DNA of 64,000 nucleotides from Ruegeria arenilitoris (lineage in GTDB: Bacteria; Pseudomonadota; Alphaproteobacteria; Rhodobacterales; Rhodobacteraceae), in contig NZ_WPZQ01000002.1 in the NCBI RefSeq assembly GCF_013030265.1, forward strand, positions 124,001 to 188,000, in the 5' to 3' direction. A program made the translations under genes and the position numbers. Positions 1 through 11,730 of this stretch are shown here, piece by piece (positions within the stretch are counted from its first letter, which is position 1; each line of letters starts with the position of its first letter). The notes beneath the pieces are model-generated. The model worked only from the letters and a program-made list of their open reading frames with translations. It made no database searches and was not told where the DNA came from.

Positions 1-66
1 TACCAGTTTTCCAAGTGATCCAAGCATGACCGAACTATACTCCACCACGGGTGCAGGCGAAAGCGC

Positions 67-1230
67 TTACCGCGCCCGCTTGGTAACCAGATACGCAATG
101 CCGCCTGCCGCCAAGCCCCAGACCGCCGCGCCCAAGCCAAATACGGTGATGCCCGAGGCGGTGATCGCAAATGTCAGGATTGCAGCCTCTCGTTCGGCAG
201 GAACCTCGAGCGCGGCAAAGGTCGCGTTTGCCATGACGCCGATCAGGGCAATACCCGTCAATGTCCCCATCAACATCGGATCGGCATGGGCCGCGAATCC
301 GGTAATCGCCACCGCAAAGACGCCGAAAACGCAGTAGAACACACCCGCCATGACCGCCGACCAATAGCGCTGGTTCGGGTCTGGATGGCTGTCTTCGTTC
401 GAGCACATGGCTGCGGTGATGGCGGCGAGACAGGTGGCGGGCGCTCCGAACGGTGCGGATAGGATGCTGGCACCTCCAACGGCCGAGAACAGCCTGCCGG
501 CGAGCGGCGAGTAGCCAAAGCTGCGCATCACCGCGATACCGGGGATGTTCTGTGTTGCCATAGTGACGATGAACAGTGGGATGCCGATCCCCACGGCCGA
601 AGCGACCGAGAAGGTTGGCATGGTCCAGACAGGAGCAGCCACCAGATGCTCGGGCCGGACCGAGCTGTCGCCCGCGTTCAGAACAACGACGATTGCCGCC
701 GCAATAACCGCAGCAGGAACTGCGATCAGCCGGTTGATCCGCCCCGCAACAAACCAAGTCAGGATGACGGGCAGCGCCTGCCATGGCAGCTCAACTGCCG
801 CCTTGAACGGAATGATACACAACGGCAGCAGAACCCCGCCCAGCATGGCTTGCGCCAGTGTGGTTGGTATTGCTGCCGCCAACCGTCCCAGCGGTCGCCA
901 AAGGCCTGCCAGAACGGTCAGCGCTCCGGCGCACAGGAACGCACCTACCGCACCCGAGAATCCTGTGGCTGGTGTCGCCGAAACTGCAAGCAACGCCGCC
1001 CCGGGCGTGGACCAGGCCACGCTGATCGGCTGCTTGTACCACAGGCTGAGAAAGATCGCCGCCAGCCCCATCGCCACTGCAGCCATCATTAACCCGGATG
1101 CGGATTCAGCCGCCGAAGCGCCCATGGCAGCGAGGCCCTGCAGCACGATCGGGAAAGAGCTGAAAAAGCCGACCACGGCTACCACAAGGCCGGTTGAAAT
1201 CGTCTGCACTGGGGGAAGGGGACGTGCCAT
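67..1230 (-). CDS. benE: BenE-family benzoate/H+ symporter
   Basis: The 387-residue protein is almost entirely hydrophobic, with about 11-12 predicted membrane segments, and reads as a BenE-type transporter: an N-terminal segment with a paired glycine-rich motif (STPGAALLAVSATPA) and the later TQNIPGIAVMRSFGY and FGAPATCLAAITAA stretches typical of the family. BenE members import benzoate or related aromatic acids with protons across the inner membrane. The start at 1230 is chosen because GAGG lies about 5 bases before this ATG; an upstream in-frame start would add 25 non-conserved residues. No benzoate catabolic genes are nearby, so the substrate is inferred from family only. Confidence 0.85.
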   Translation of the reverse strand: MARPLPPVQTISTGLVVAVVGFFSSFPIVLQGLAAMGASAAESASGLMMAAVAMGLAAIFLSLWYKQPISVAWSTPGAALLAVSATPATGFSGAVGAFLCAGALTVLAGLWRPLGRLAAAIPTTLAQAMLGGVLLPLCIIPFKAAVELPWQALPVILTWFVAGRINRLIAVPAAVIAAAIVVVLNAGDSSVRPEHLVAAPVWTMPTFSVASAVGIGIPLFIVTMATQNIPGIAVMRSFGYSPLAGRLFSAVGGASILSAPFGAPATCLAAITAAMCSNEDSHPDPNQRYWSAVMAGVFYCVFGVFAVAITGFAAHADPMLMGTLTGIALIGVMANATFAALEVPAEREAAILTFAITASGITVFGLGAAVWGLAAGGIAYLVTKRAR

Positions 1231-1304
1231 CACTGCCTCAAGATCATTTGAGGAATTGCTAACAACCACAAGCTGCTGGGAACAAGGGGAAAAGCCATCG
1301 GGCA

Positions 1305-1339
1305 AATGAAAACCCCGCTGGGCTTGGCTCAGCGGGGTT
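1305..1339 (-). terminator. Rho-independent terminator of valS
   Basis: A perfect 10-bp stem (AACCCCGCTG and its complement) with a 9-base loop lies 26 bases beyond the valS stop. Read on the minus strand it is followed by TTTTCATTT. It sits just upstream of the benE start and so separates the two genes. Confidence 0.8.
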
Positions 1340-1364
1340 CAAAGCGTGCGATTTTGAAGAAGGG

Positions 1365-4442
<3,078 letters not shown>

Positions 4443-4525
4443 GGGGTGCGTCCTGCGTCATCAATCTCGGGTCAGCGCCTGCAATAGCGAATGCGTAAGG
4501 GAAGGGGAAGGGTCTGCGCGGCTGT

Positions 4526-5425
4526 TTAACCCGCCTTTGGTGGTGCAGGTTCATACAGATGCAGGGTCTCGGCCGCGCCCTGGGCCAGTGCCTTGGTCTG
4601 ATCAGCCCGGATACGCGCATGCAGATCCAACGCGTTGGCAGCGAACAACCCGGTCGGCTCCGGGATGTGAACAAAGTTCCCGACCCGGTCCTCACCCCGC
4701 GCCAGAATGGCATAATCGCGATCAGCTACCTTTTGCTGTGCGTTTGGATTTAGGTATCGGATCGCCAGACCTATGCGCCGGTCTTCCGACAGGTTTGGCC
4801 CCGAGCCATGGATGGTCAGGCCGTGATGCAATGACATCTGACCCGGCTGCAGTTCGATATGGGTTTTGTCCTTTTCGGCTACCTCAACCGCAATCTCTTG
4901 CCCACGCGACAGCAGGTTGTTGTCCGAGAAAGTGTCGGTATGCGGCAGGATCGGGTTCTTGTGACTGCCCCTGACAAAATCCATGCATCCACTCTCGATC
5001 GTCGCAGGCGACAGTGCGATCCACGCCGTTACCTGATCCGGTGTCTCACCCATGCCCCAATAGGTCAGATCCTGATGCATGCTGACCACCTGCTTGGTGT
5101 GCGGCTCTTTGATGAACAGTTCCGCCGACCACAACAGCAGGTCAGGTCCCAGAACCCCCTCAACCACATCCAGCACCCGCGCATCCAGCGCTATGCGTGT
5201 CACCAGCGGCATCACCACATGCGCGTTCACGCGTTTGTACATGTTTAGGGGCAGCGGCAGGTCAGCCTCGCGCCAGTCACGCTCGATCTCTTCCAGTTCG
5301 GAGCGCAGATCAGCTGCTTCCGAGTTGTTGAACACAGGTATCGGAAAGACAAAGCCGCTTTCCCAGTAATCATCGATCTGCTTTGGTGTCAGGCGACCGT
5401 TCGTCAGGGCAATTGGGTTTGTCAT
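4526..5425 (-). CDS. Phytanoyl-CoA dioxygenase family protein (Fe(II)/2-oxoglutarate)
   Basis: 299-residue PhyH-family oxygenase. The iron site is visible: HxD in SMHQDLTYW (about residues 117 and 119), the distal histidine in LTIHGSGPN (about 206), and the downstream arginine in SEDRRIG that would bind the 2-oxoglutarate carboxylate. Such enzymes hydroxylate lipid-like or small-molecule substrates; the substrate cannot be told. ATG at 5425 is preferred over one 8 codons upstream because GGAG lies 5 bases before it. It diverges from the molybdoenzyme gene at 5590, with a shared 164-base promoter region, so the two oxidative enzymes might serve one catabolic route. That link is inference. Confidence 0.85.
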   Translation of the reverse strand: MTNPIALTNGRLTPKQIDDYWESGFVFPIPVFNNSEAADLRSELEEIERDWREADLPLPLNMYKRVNAHVVMPLVTRIALDARVLDVVEGVLGPDLLLWSAELFIKEPHTKQVVSMHQDLTYWGMGETPDQVTAWIALSPATIESGCMDFVRGSHKNPILPHTDTFSDNNLLSRGQEIAVEVAEKDKTHIELQPGQMSLHHGLTIHGSGPNLSEDRRIGLAIRYLNPNAQQKVADRDYAILARGEDRVGNFVHIPEPTGLFAANALDLHARIRADQTKALAQGAAETLHLYEPAPPKAG

Positions 5426-5589
5426 GATATCTCCATCAGGCTGAACCACATCTTCAGACTACGAAGCACGTTTCGGATCAGGCATTGCATTTTGCGACAC
5501 GCAGGTCGCCTCACGTCCATGTTCAGGGCTCTGGACATCAATTGGCAGAAAGCTAGTGTCGCGACGGTGGGCAGACAGAGGATCAGGCA

Positions 5590-7881
5590 ATGGAAAAATT
5601 CGGCAAAAGCCAATCGGTCAAACGGACCGAGGATCAGCGGTTTCTGACCGGGCAGGGCCAATACATGGATGACGCGATCCCCGGGGATGCGCTGCACGCA
5701 GTGTTTTTTCGCAGCCCGGTTGCCCACGGCGAAATCACCTCGCTTGATCTGGATGCCGCGCGCGAGGCTGATGGCGTGCACCTGGTCCTGACAATCGACG
5801 ATCTGACCGATGCGGGCTTTGATACAGAAATGAGTGCAACGGTCGTGCCCAACCGCGATGGGTCCTCGGGTGCTGCACCCGCGCGACACATGCTGGCCAA
5901 GGGTCGCGTGCGTTTCGTGGGTGAACCGGTGGCGGTGGTGATCGCAGACACGCTGGAACAAGCCCATGATGCAGTTGAACTGATCTGGATGGACACAGAT
6001 GATCTGCCCGCCAAGCTGGATCTTCAAGCCGGGGGGGAAACCCTGCATCCCGAGGCACCGAATAACCGCGCCTTTGACTGGGGCATGGGAGATGAGGCTG
6101 CAACCGAAGCTGCCTTTCAAGCTGCTGCACGCACGGTTTCCCTGAACGTCCATGACAATCGGGTCATCGTGAACTCGATTGAGCCACGAGGCTGTCAGGC
6201 CAGTATGAGCGATGGTCGCCTGCACTTCTCATATGGGGGGCAGGGCGTCTGGGGGATGAAGGCGCAGCTGGCCCAGAAGCTTAAGCTTGATGCGGAATCC
6301 ATTCGTGTAACCACCCCGGATGTCGGCGGTGGCTTTGGTATGAAGGCCATGCCCTATCCCGAATACTTCTCGATTGCTGTGGCAGCGATGAAGCTGGACC
6401 GGCCTGTGCACTGGATGTCGGGCCGGACCGAGGCGATGCTGTCCGATCACCATGGCCGCGATCTGACCTCGCTGGCCGAGCTGGCCTTTGACGAAAACAA
6501 CCGCATCACCGCCTACCGGGTGCACAGCAAGGTCAATCTGGGGGCTTACAACAGTCACTTCGGGCAGGCGATCCAGACCAACCTTTTCAGCAAGGTTCTG
6601 ATGGGGGTCTACGACGTTCAAGCCACCTATCTGCGGGTTGAGGGGTTTTACACCAACACCACGCAGGTCGACGCCTATCGAGGTGCGGGCCGTCCCGAGG
6701 CGATCTATGTGCTGGAACGCGTAATGGATCGCGCGGCGCGCGAACTGGGCGTCGATCCATGGGAACTGCGGCGCAGAAACTTCATACGCCCGGACGCGTT
6801 CCCTTATTGGACAGCAACCGGCGAAACCTATGATGTGGGCGATTTCAACATGGTCCTCTCACGGGCGGGCGAGCAGACACAGGGCTTTGCCGGACGCAAA
6901 GCTAAGGACGCCGAACGTGGCCTGATCCGCGGGCAGGGGCTTTGTTACTATATCGAAAGCATTTTGGGTGATCCTTCCGAAGGTGCAAAGGTAGAGTTTT
7001 GCGAGGACGGGACCGTGAACCTTTATGTGGGGACACAATCAAACGGGCAAGGGCATGAGACTGTCTATGCACAGTTTCTGTCGGATCAGACCGGGATTCC
7101 TGCGGATCGGATCAATGTTGTTCAGGGCGATTCCGACCGGCTGGCGCAAGGGGGCGGAACCGGCGGATCACGTTCGGTCACCACGCAAAGCAATGCAACG
7201 CTGGTCACGGTCGATACGATGGTTGCCGCATTCACGCCCTATCTTGCAAATAAGATGGGAGTTGAGGAAAGCGATGTGAACTTCGACCATGAAACCTTTC
7301 GCGCGCCCGGCTCCAACCTGACGCCGACCCTAATCGAAGCGGCTGATATGGCGCGTGCTGATGGCCGTACCGATCTTTTGCAGCATGAAGCCCGCGCAAC
7401 GCTTGAGGCACGCAGCTATCCGAATGGCGCCCATGTTGCCGAGGTCGTGATCGATTCTTACACCGGTGTCGTGACCGTTGACCGCTACACTGTGGTTGAT
7501 GATTTCGGCAACCTTATCAACCCGATGCTGGCCGAAGGGCAGGTGCATGGCGGGGTAGTTCAGGGCATCGGGCAGGCGCTGAATGAACACGTTGTCCACG
7601 ATGCCGAAGGGCAACTGCTCACGGCAACGTTCATGGATTACGCCTTGCCCCGCGCTGCAGACGTACCCATGATTAAGTTTACCTCGGCGCCGGTTCCGTC
7701 AACGGCCAACCCGATGGGCATGAAGGGCTGTGGCGAGGCGGGCACCGTGGGCGCGCTGGCCGCTGTGGCAAATGCGGTGCAGGATGCGCTCTGGGATCAT
7801 GGGGTGCGGCAGGCGGATATGCCTTTCACACCTCACAAAGTATGGGAATTGCTGACGCATGGTTCTGTCGCGGCTGAGTAA
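5590..7881 (+). CDS. Xanthine dehydrogenase family molybdopterin-binding subunit (form II CoxL-like)
   Basis: 763-residue large subunit of a molybdenum hydroxylase, with the aldehyde oxidase/xanthine dehydrogenase a/b hammerhead domain at the N terminus and the Mo-cofactor domains after it. The motif AYRGAGR at residues 362-368 is the form II signature; true CO dehydrogenase (form I) has AYxCSFR. The catalytic glutamate is E716 in GCGEAG. GAGG precedes the ATG by about 9 bases. No FAD (CoxM) or 2Fe-2S (CoxS) subunit gene is adjacent, which is unusual: these enzymes normally work as three-subunit complexes encoded together. The substrate is unknown. The last 23 bases overlap the next gene. Confidence 0.9.
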   Translation: MEKFGKSQSVKRTEDQRFLTGQGQYMDDAIPGDALHAVFFRSPVAHGEITSLDLDAAREADGVHLVLTIDDLTDAGFDTEMSATVVPNRDGSSGAAPARHMLAKGRVRFVGEPVAVVIADTLEQAHDAVELIWMDTDDLPAKLDLQAGGETLHPEAPNNRAFDWGMGDEAATEAAFQAAARTVSLNVHDNRVIVNSIEPRGCQASMSDGRLHFSYGGQGVWGMKAQLAQKLKLDAESIRVTTPDVGGGFGMKAMPYPEYFSIAVAAMKLDRPVHWMSGRTEAMLSDHHGRDLTSLAELAFDENNRITAYRVHSKVNLGAYNSHFGQAIQTNLFSKVLMGVYDVQATYLRVEGFYTNTTQVDAYRGAGRPEAIYVLERVMDRAARELGVDPWELRRRNFIRPDAFPYWTATGETYDVGDFNMVLSRAGEQTQGFAGRKAKDAERGLIRGQGLCYYIESILGDPSEGAKVEFCEDGTVNLYVGTQSNGQGHETVYAQFLSDQTGIPADRINVVQGDSDRLAQGGGTGGSRSVTTQSNATLVTVDTMVAAFTPYLANKMGVEESDVNFDHETFRAPGSNLTPTLIEAADMARADGRTDLLQHEARATLEARSYPNGAHVAEVVIDSYTGVVTVDRYTVVDDFGNLINPMLAEGQVHGGVVQGIGQALNEHVVHDAEGQLLTATFMDYALPRAADVPMIKFTSAPVPSTANPMGMKGCGEAGTVGALAAVANAVQDALWDHGVRQADMPFTPHKVWELLTHGSVAAE

Positions 7882-8935
7882 AAAGGTTCTGGGATGGCTC
7901 GGACGCCCCTTACGGTCCGAGCACTCTGCCGAGACGCGCCACCGCGAACCGATCAGCCATGTCATCATCCTTGATGGCACCATGTCCACGCTGGAGCAGG
8001 GCTATGAAACCCATGCCGGGCAGACCTATCGCCTGTGCTGCGAAATGGGCAGCAGCGTGTCAGTGTTCTACGAGGCGGGCGTGCAGTGGGAGAACTGGAA
8101 ATCCTCGCTGGATGTGATGATGGGGCGCGGGATCAATCGTCAGATCCGTCGTGCCTATGGCTATCTCGCGTCGCGTTACAAACCCGGAGACCGGATTTAT
8201 TTCATCGGCTATTCGCGGGGTGCTTACGGTGTGCGCAGCCTTGCTGGCGTACTCGACATGATCGGCCTTCTCAAAGCCGAACACGCCACCGAACGTAATA
8301 TCAAACAGGCTTACCGTCATTACGAATGCAATCCAGGCGGTGCGGCGGCGCGCGATTTTCGCCGCAATTTCTGCCACGAAGAAGTGGCGATCGAAATGGT
8401 GGGTGTCTGGGACACCGTCAAAGCGCTGGGTCTGCGCCTGCCATTGCTCTGGCGCTGGGCAGAGGAACGCCATGCTTTCCATAACCACCGCCTGGGACCA
8501 TCGATCCGCCACGGCTACCACGCCATGGCACTGGACGAGACGCGCGAAGTGTACGAGCCCGTGCTGTGGACATGTACGCCCGAATTCAAGGGCCATGTCG
8601 ATCAGGTCTGGTTCCGCGGCACCCATGGTGATGTCGGCGGTCAGTTGAATGGCTATGAAGAGGCCCGGCCCCTCAGCAATATTTCACTCGTTTGGATGCT
8701 GGACAAAGCCGAATTGCACGGTCTGCCCCTGCCCGAAGGCTGGCGAGACCGTTTCCCCACCGATCCCAATGCAACATCGGTCGGAACATGGCGCGGCTGG
8801 GGTAAAATATTCCTGCTGCGCAAGCATCGGAAAGTGGGGCGAGACAGATCAGAACGGCTGCATGTCTCGGTCTCACCTGACGATTTGCCGGGCTGGGTGC
8901 CGATGCCGGACCTACCTTCGCATCCTGCGCAGTAG
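7859..8935 (+). CDS. DUF2235 domain protein, Tle1-like alpha/beta hydrolase
   Basis: 358 residues with the DUF2235 features: the early DGT motif (ILDGTMST, about residues 38-45) and the nucleophile elbow GYSRG with serine 119. A DGDVGG-like segment is present as THGDVGG (about residue 257), carrying the likely catalytic acid/histidine. DUF2235 domains occur in type VI secretion phospholipase effectors (Tle1) and in many uncharacterised cytoplasmic proteins; no secretion genes are seen here. It has no signal peptide. The start lies inside the end of the molybdoenzyme gene, suggesting translational coupling, with no strong ribosome binding site of its own. It converges on the Imm11-like gene. 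Confidence 0.8.
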   Translation: MVLSRLSKKVLGWLGRPLRSEHSAETRHREPISHVIILDGTMSTLEQGYETHAGQTYRLCCEMGSSVSVFYEAGVQWENWKSSLDVMMGRGINRQIRRAYGYLASRYKPGDRIYFIGYSRGAYGVRSLAGVLDMIGLLKAEHATERNIKQAYRHYECNPGGAAARDFRRNFCHEEVAIEMVGVWDTVKALGLRLPLLWRWAEERHAFHNHRLGPSIRHGYHAMALDETREVYEPVLWTCTPEFKGHVDQVWFRGTHGDVGGQLNGYEEARPLSNISLVWMLDKAELHGLPLPEGWRDRFPTDPNATSVGTWRGWGKIFLLRKHRKVGRDRSERLHVSVSPDDLPGWVPMPDLPSHPAQ

Positions 8936-8938
8936 GGG

Positions 8939-9558
8939 TCAGGATAGGTCGTAGGGGCCGACAAACCTTATCCCCGGAAAGCTCGCTGTCTCGATCGCTT
9001 GCTTTAACCGGTCGGAAACAAAGATAAGGTTGTGAACTTCTGCCGTGCAAAATACGTTTTGCGAACCCACAGTGGCTTGTTGAAAAACAAAATGCCATTC
9101 AGCGGGTGGGATTGTCTGGTCGTAATATCCTAGGTGATTCAGAGGAGGAATCACACGGTTTGGGTCGAGCGCATGAAGCCGAACGCTGGGAAAAAACCAG
9201 AAAAATCGCGCTTCTCAGGTTGGCCATCGCGATCGAGTATCTTCAAAGGTTCGAATTGATGTACCCGCGGATCAAACTTCTCGACCAAGTCACGAAACGC
9301 GCTCGAGCAAATTTGAGCCAATCGAACATCCTTGAAGTCTTCGATTGGTTGCGTTCCTGCTCCACTCCGTTTGGCTCTAGTAGGTAAAAAGTCTGTCTTC
9401 ACCCGTCGCCCGGACTGATAGTAATCCGCGCGCATAAGCGGCTTGCGGCCAATATCGACCGACATATCTTCCAAGGTGTTCTTGTCCCAATCGCCATTCA
9501 GAAAGTCGATGTTAACGGAGTAGGTGCCAGTAGACTCAGTTGCTAACATCCAGATCAT
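8939..9558 (-). pseudogene. Imm11-family (MXAN_0049-type) immunity-like gene with a frame break
   Basis: Two overlapping frames make one protein. The first (9558 to 9151, 135 codons) has FRDLVEKFDPRVHQFEPL and KILDRDG; the second frame continues SVRLHALDPNRVIPPLN and ends with LIFVSDRLKQAIETA and FPGIRF. These are conserved blocks of the Imm11/DUF1629 family. The frames join exactly in the T6 run at 9191-9196 (minus-strand T TTT TTC CC): one additional T, or a -1 ribosomal slip, restores a continuous protein of about 205 residues. As written, the first frame runs into unrelated residues and a TGA at 9151. It may be a disrupted gene, a sequence error in a homopolymer, or programmed frameshifting. 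Confidence 0.7.
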
Positions 9559-9573
9559 TGTCGTGCTTTCAGT

Positions 9574-10197
9574 CTAGTCAAATCGGGTTGTATTTTGACT
9601 GCTTCTGCACGCTTCAAACGCTGCTTCTATGTCCTGCCTGAGGGACCGGGTCAGCGACAGTTCCGGCAACGTATCTAGCATGAAGAAATCTGCTTCGCTG
9701 GTTTCCTCTCCAGCCACCGGTTCATCAGATCCGGTCTCATCACACAGAAAAAACAACTTATAGAAATCCCGCGCGTCTGCCGGGTAGGGATGCCGCGCCT
9801 TGTGGCGAAGTGCATAGAGATGCCGCGCCCGTACGCGTAGCCCTGCCTCCTCCAGAACTTCACGCTCGATGTTTTCTGCCGGAGAGCTGCCGATATCCGC
9901 AAAGCCACCGGGCATTGCCCATTTCCCGTCACTGCGCTCGCGCACCAACAGGATCCGCTCATTACGGATAATCGCACCGCGAATATCGATGCTGGGCGTG
10001 GCATATCCTGCCGCGTGTTTGGAAATCAGACCGTCGATGCGCGACAGCGGAACTTGCCCAAGATCGGCCAGCATGGCGCGGGCCATATCCGCGATCTCGT
10101 CGTATCGTTCGCGATCAAACGGGTCTTTGGTAAAGTGCTGGCCGGTTTCGGCCAGCGCCAGCAATCGTTTCGCCCGGGCAAGCCAGGTATCCTCCAT
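9574..10197 (-). CDS. Nudix hydrolase with helical N-terminal domain
   Basis: 207-residue hydrolase of nucleoside-diphosphate-linked compounds. Residues about 1-70 form the helical extension seen in one branch of the family (WLARAKRLLALAETGQHF), followed by a Nudix domain with GGFADIGSSPAENIEREV then LEEAGL. The REVLEEAGL metal-binding core is intact; the first glutamate of the Nudix box is replaced by serine, which is not a catalytic residue. ATG at 10197 is preceded by AGGA about 10 bases away; a GTG at 10218 with poorer spacing is the alternative. It follows gcrA by 26 bases on the same strand. ADP-ribose-type substrates are likely but not shown. Confidence 0.85.
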   Translation of the reverse strand: MEDTWLARAKRLLALAETGQHFTKDPFDRERYDEIADMARAMLADLGQVPLSRIDGLISKHAAGYATPSIDIRGAIIRNERILLVRERSDGKWAMPGGFADIGSSPAENIEREVLEEAGLRVRARHLYALRHKARHPYPADARDFYKLFFLCDETGSDEPVAGEETSEADFFMLDTLPELSLTRSLRQDIEAAFEACRSSQNTTRFD

Positions 10198-10223
10198 CGC
10201 TGTCGGATCCTGGCGCACAGGTC

Positions 10224-10799
10224 TTACCGCCGCCGGTCGCGGCGCGAGCTCATGGGCTGGAAGGCCACGCCCACATGCGCTTCACAATAAGGCTTGCCCT
10301 GTTCAACGGGCAGGCCGCAGAACCAGAAATCCTCGGTCGCGGGGTCGCCCACGGGCCACTTGCAGGTTTTCTCGGTCAGTTCCATCAAGGTCAGCTTCTT
10401 GGCTTTCTTTTCGACCTCATTCACCTTGGCCAGCGCCTCGGGGCTGATTTCATTAGCCGAAGGCTGCGGTGGCAGGGGCTGACCGGCCGGAATAATCTGG
10501 CGGCGTGGCGGTGTTGCGGGTTTCGCCTCGGCGGCCGGTGCCGGGGCCGGGCGCGCCGGTTCGGTCTTTGGTGCGGGCTTGGGCTTGGCCTCGGCCTTTG
10601 GTGCGGGTGCCGGTTTTTCCTTGGGTTCCGCCTTGGCCGGGCTTGCGCCGGTTGCGCGGTTCGACAGACCCAGACGGTGCACCTTGCCGATCACCGCGTT
10701 GCGGGTCACACCGCCCAGTTCCTTGGCGATCTGGCTTGCCGACTGGCCTTCGCCCCACATTTTCTTTAGCAGTTCTACGCGCTCGTCAGTCCAGGACAT
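10224..10799 (-). CDS. gcrA: Cell-cycle regulator GcrA
   Basis: 191 residues. GcrA is an alphaproteobacterial factor that binds sigma70-RNA polymerase and, preferentially, methylated GANTC sites, and activates cell-cycle promoters. The N terminus MSWTDERVELLKKMWGEG, then SASQIAKELGGVTRNAVIGK and VHRLGLSNR, is the signature helix-turn-helix. A long Ala/Pro/Lys linker (residues about 50-110) leads to the C-terminal polymerase-binding domain, with KKLTLMELTEKTCKWPVGDP and FCGLPVEQGKPYCEAH. One GAATC (GANTC) site occurs in the upstream region at 10907-10911, consistent with CcrM-linked control, although a single site is weak evidence. Confidence 0.97.
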   Translation of the reverse strand: MSWTDERVELLKKMWGEGQSASQIAKELGGVTRNAVIGKVHRLGLSNRATGASPAKAEPKEKPAPAPKAEAKPKPAPKTEPARPAPAPAAEAKPATPPRRQIIPAGQPLPPQPSANEISPEALAKVNEVEKKAKKLTLMELTEKTCKWPVGDPATEDFWFCGLPVEQGKPYCEAHVGVAFQPMSSRRDRRR

Positions 10800-10926
10800 C
10801 GTCAGCCTTTCAAAAAGCGGGAAAGCGGCCCCGGATTCGGGCCGCCTTCGGAATTCGTCTCAGCCCCCTATTCTAATCACTGCGGCCCGAGTTACAAGCT
10901 ATCTTCGAATCAGTTGGGGACAGAGC

Positions 10927-11730
10927 ATGCAGAATCTTACAGATCAGGACACGCGCCGTTTTGGTGTGGTCAACTGGATGGGGCTGTATACGCTTGCGCA
11001 ACGAGAAACTCTTCGGTTTCTGACGGTGTGGACACAGACGCTTTTGGCGCCGCTTGTGACCGCCGGATTGTTCCTGCTGATTTTCAATATCGCCGTTGGT
11101 CCGGGCAGACCGGATGTAATGGGCGTGCCTTTTCTGACCTTCCTGGCACCCGGGATCATGATGATGACGGTGATCCAGAACGCTTTTGCCAACACCTCGT
11201 CCTCGATGGTGATTGCCAAGGTACAGGGCAATATCGTGGATACGCTGATGCCGCCGTTGTCGCCGCTGGAGATTCTGCTGGGCTATCTGGCGGGGGGTGT
11301 CGCTCGCGGAGTGCTCATCGCGTTTGTCGTCGCTGCGGCGCTGGCTTTGGTCCTTGGGCTGGTGCCTGTAAACCCGCTGATTGCCTTGCTCTTCGTGATC
11401 CTTGGCGGGGCGTTTATGGGTGCGCTGGGTCTGTTTGCCGGAATCTTTGCCAACAAGTTCGATCAGATGGCAGCGATCACCAACTTCATCGTCACGCCGC
11501 TGGCTTTCCTGTCCGGCACTTTCTACTCGGTTGATGCTCTGCCGCCGCTGTTGAATCGGATCAGCCACGTCAATCCGGTGTTCTACCTGATCGACGGGCT
11601 GCGGTATGGTATGATCGGCGTATCCGACAGCTCGCCCTATCTGGGCCTTGCCGTCTGCTCGGCAGCGACCCTGCTGATCTGCGCACTGACCTGGCAGATG
11701 TTGCGGACCGGGTACCGTCTCAAGGCCTAG
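10927..11730 (+). CDS. ABC-2 type transporter permease
   Basis: 267-residue permease with six predicted membrane segments (residues about 35-265) and an ABC-2 region (PFLTFLAPGIMMMTVIQNAF; LAFLSGTFYSVDALPPLL). The start at 10927 has GGGGAC about 6 bases upstream; a longer in-frame reading upstream runs through the gcrA N terminus and is not credible. These permeases pair with an ATP-binding protein to export drugs, polysaccharides or lipids. No ATPase gene is next to it, so the partner must lie elsewhere. It diverges from gcrA and ends four bases into the convergent MFS gene. Confidence 0.9.
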   Translation: MQNLTDQDTRRFGVVNWMGLYTLAQRETLRFLTVWTQTLLAPLVTAGLFLLIFNIAVGPGRPDVMGVPFLTFLAPGIMMMTVIQNAFANTSSSMVIAKVQGNIVDTLMPPLSPLEILLGYLAGGVARGVLIAFVVAAALALVLGLVPVNPLIALLFVILGGAFMGALGLFAGIFANKFDQMAAITNFIVTPLAFLSGTFYSVDALPPLLNRISHVNPVFYLIDGLRYGMIGVSDSSPYLGLAVCSAATLLICALTWQMLRTGYRLKA

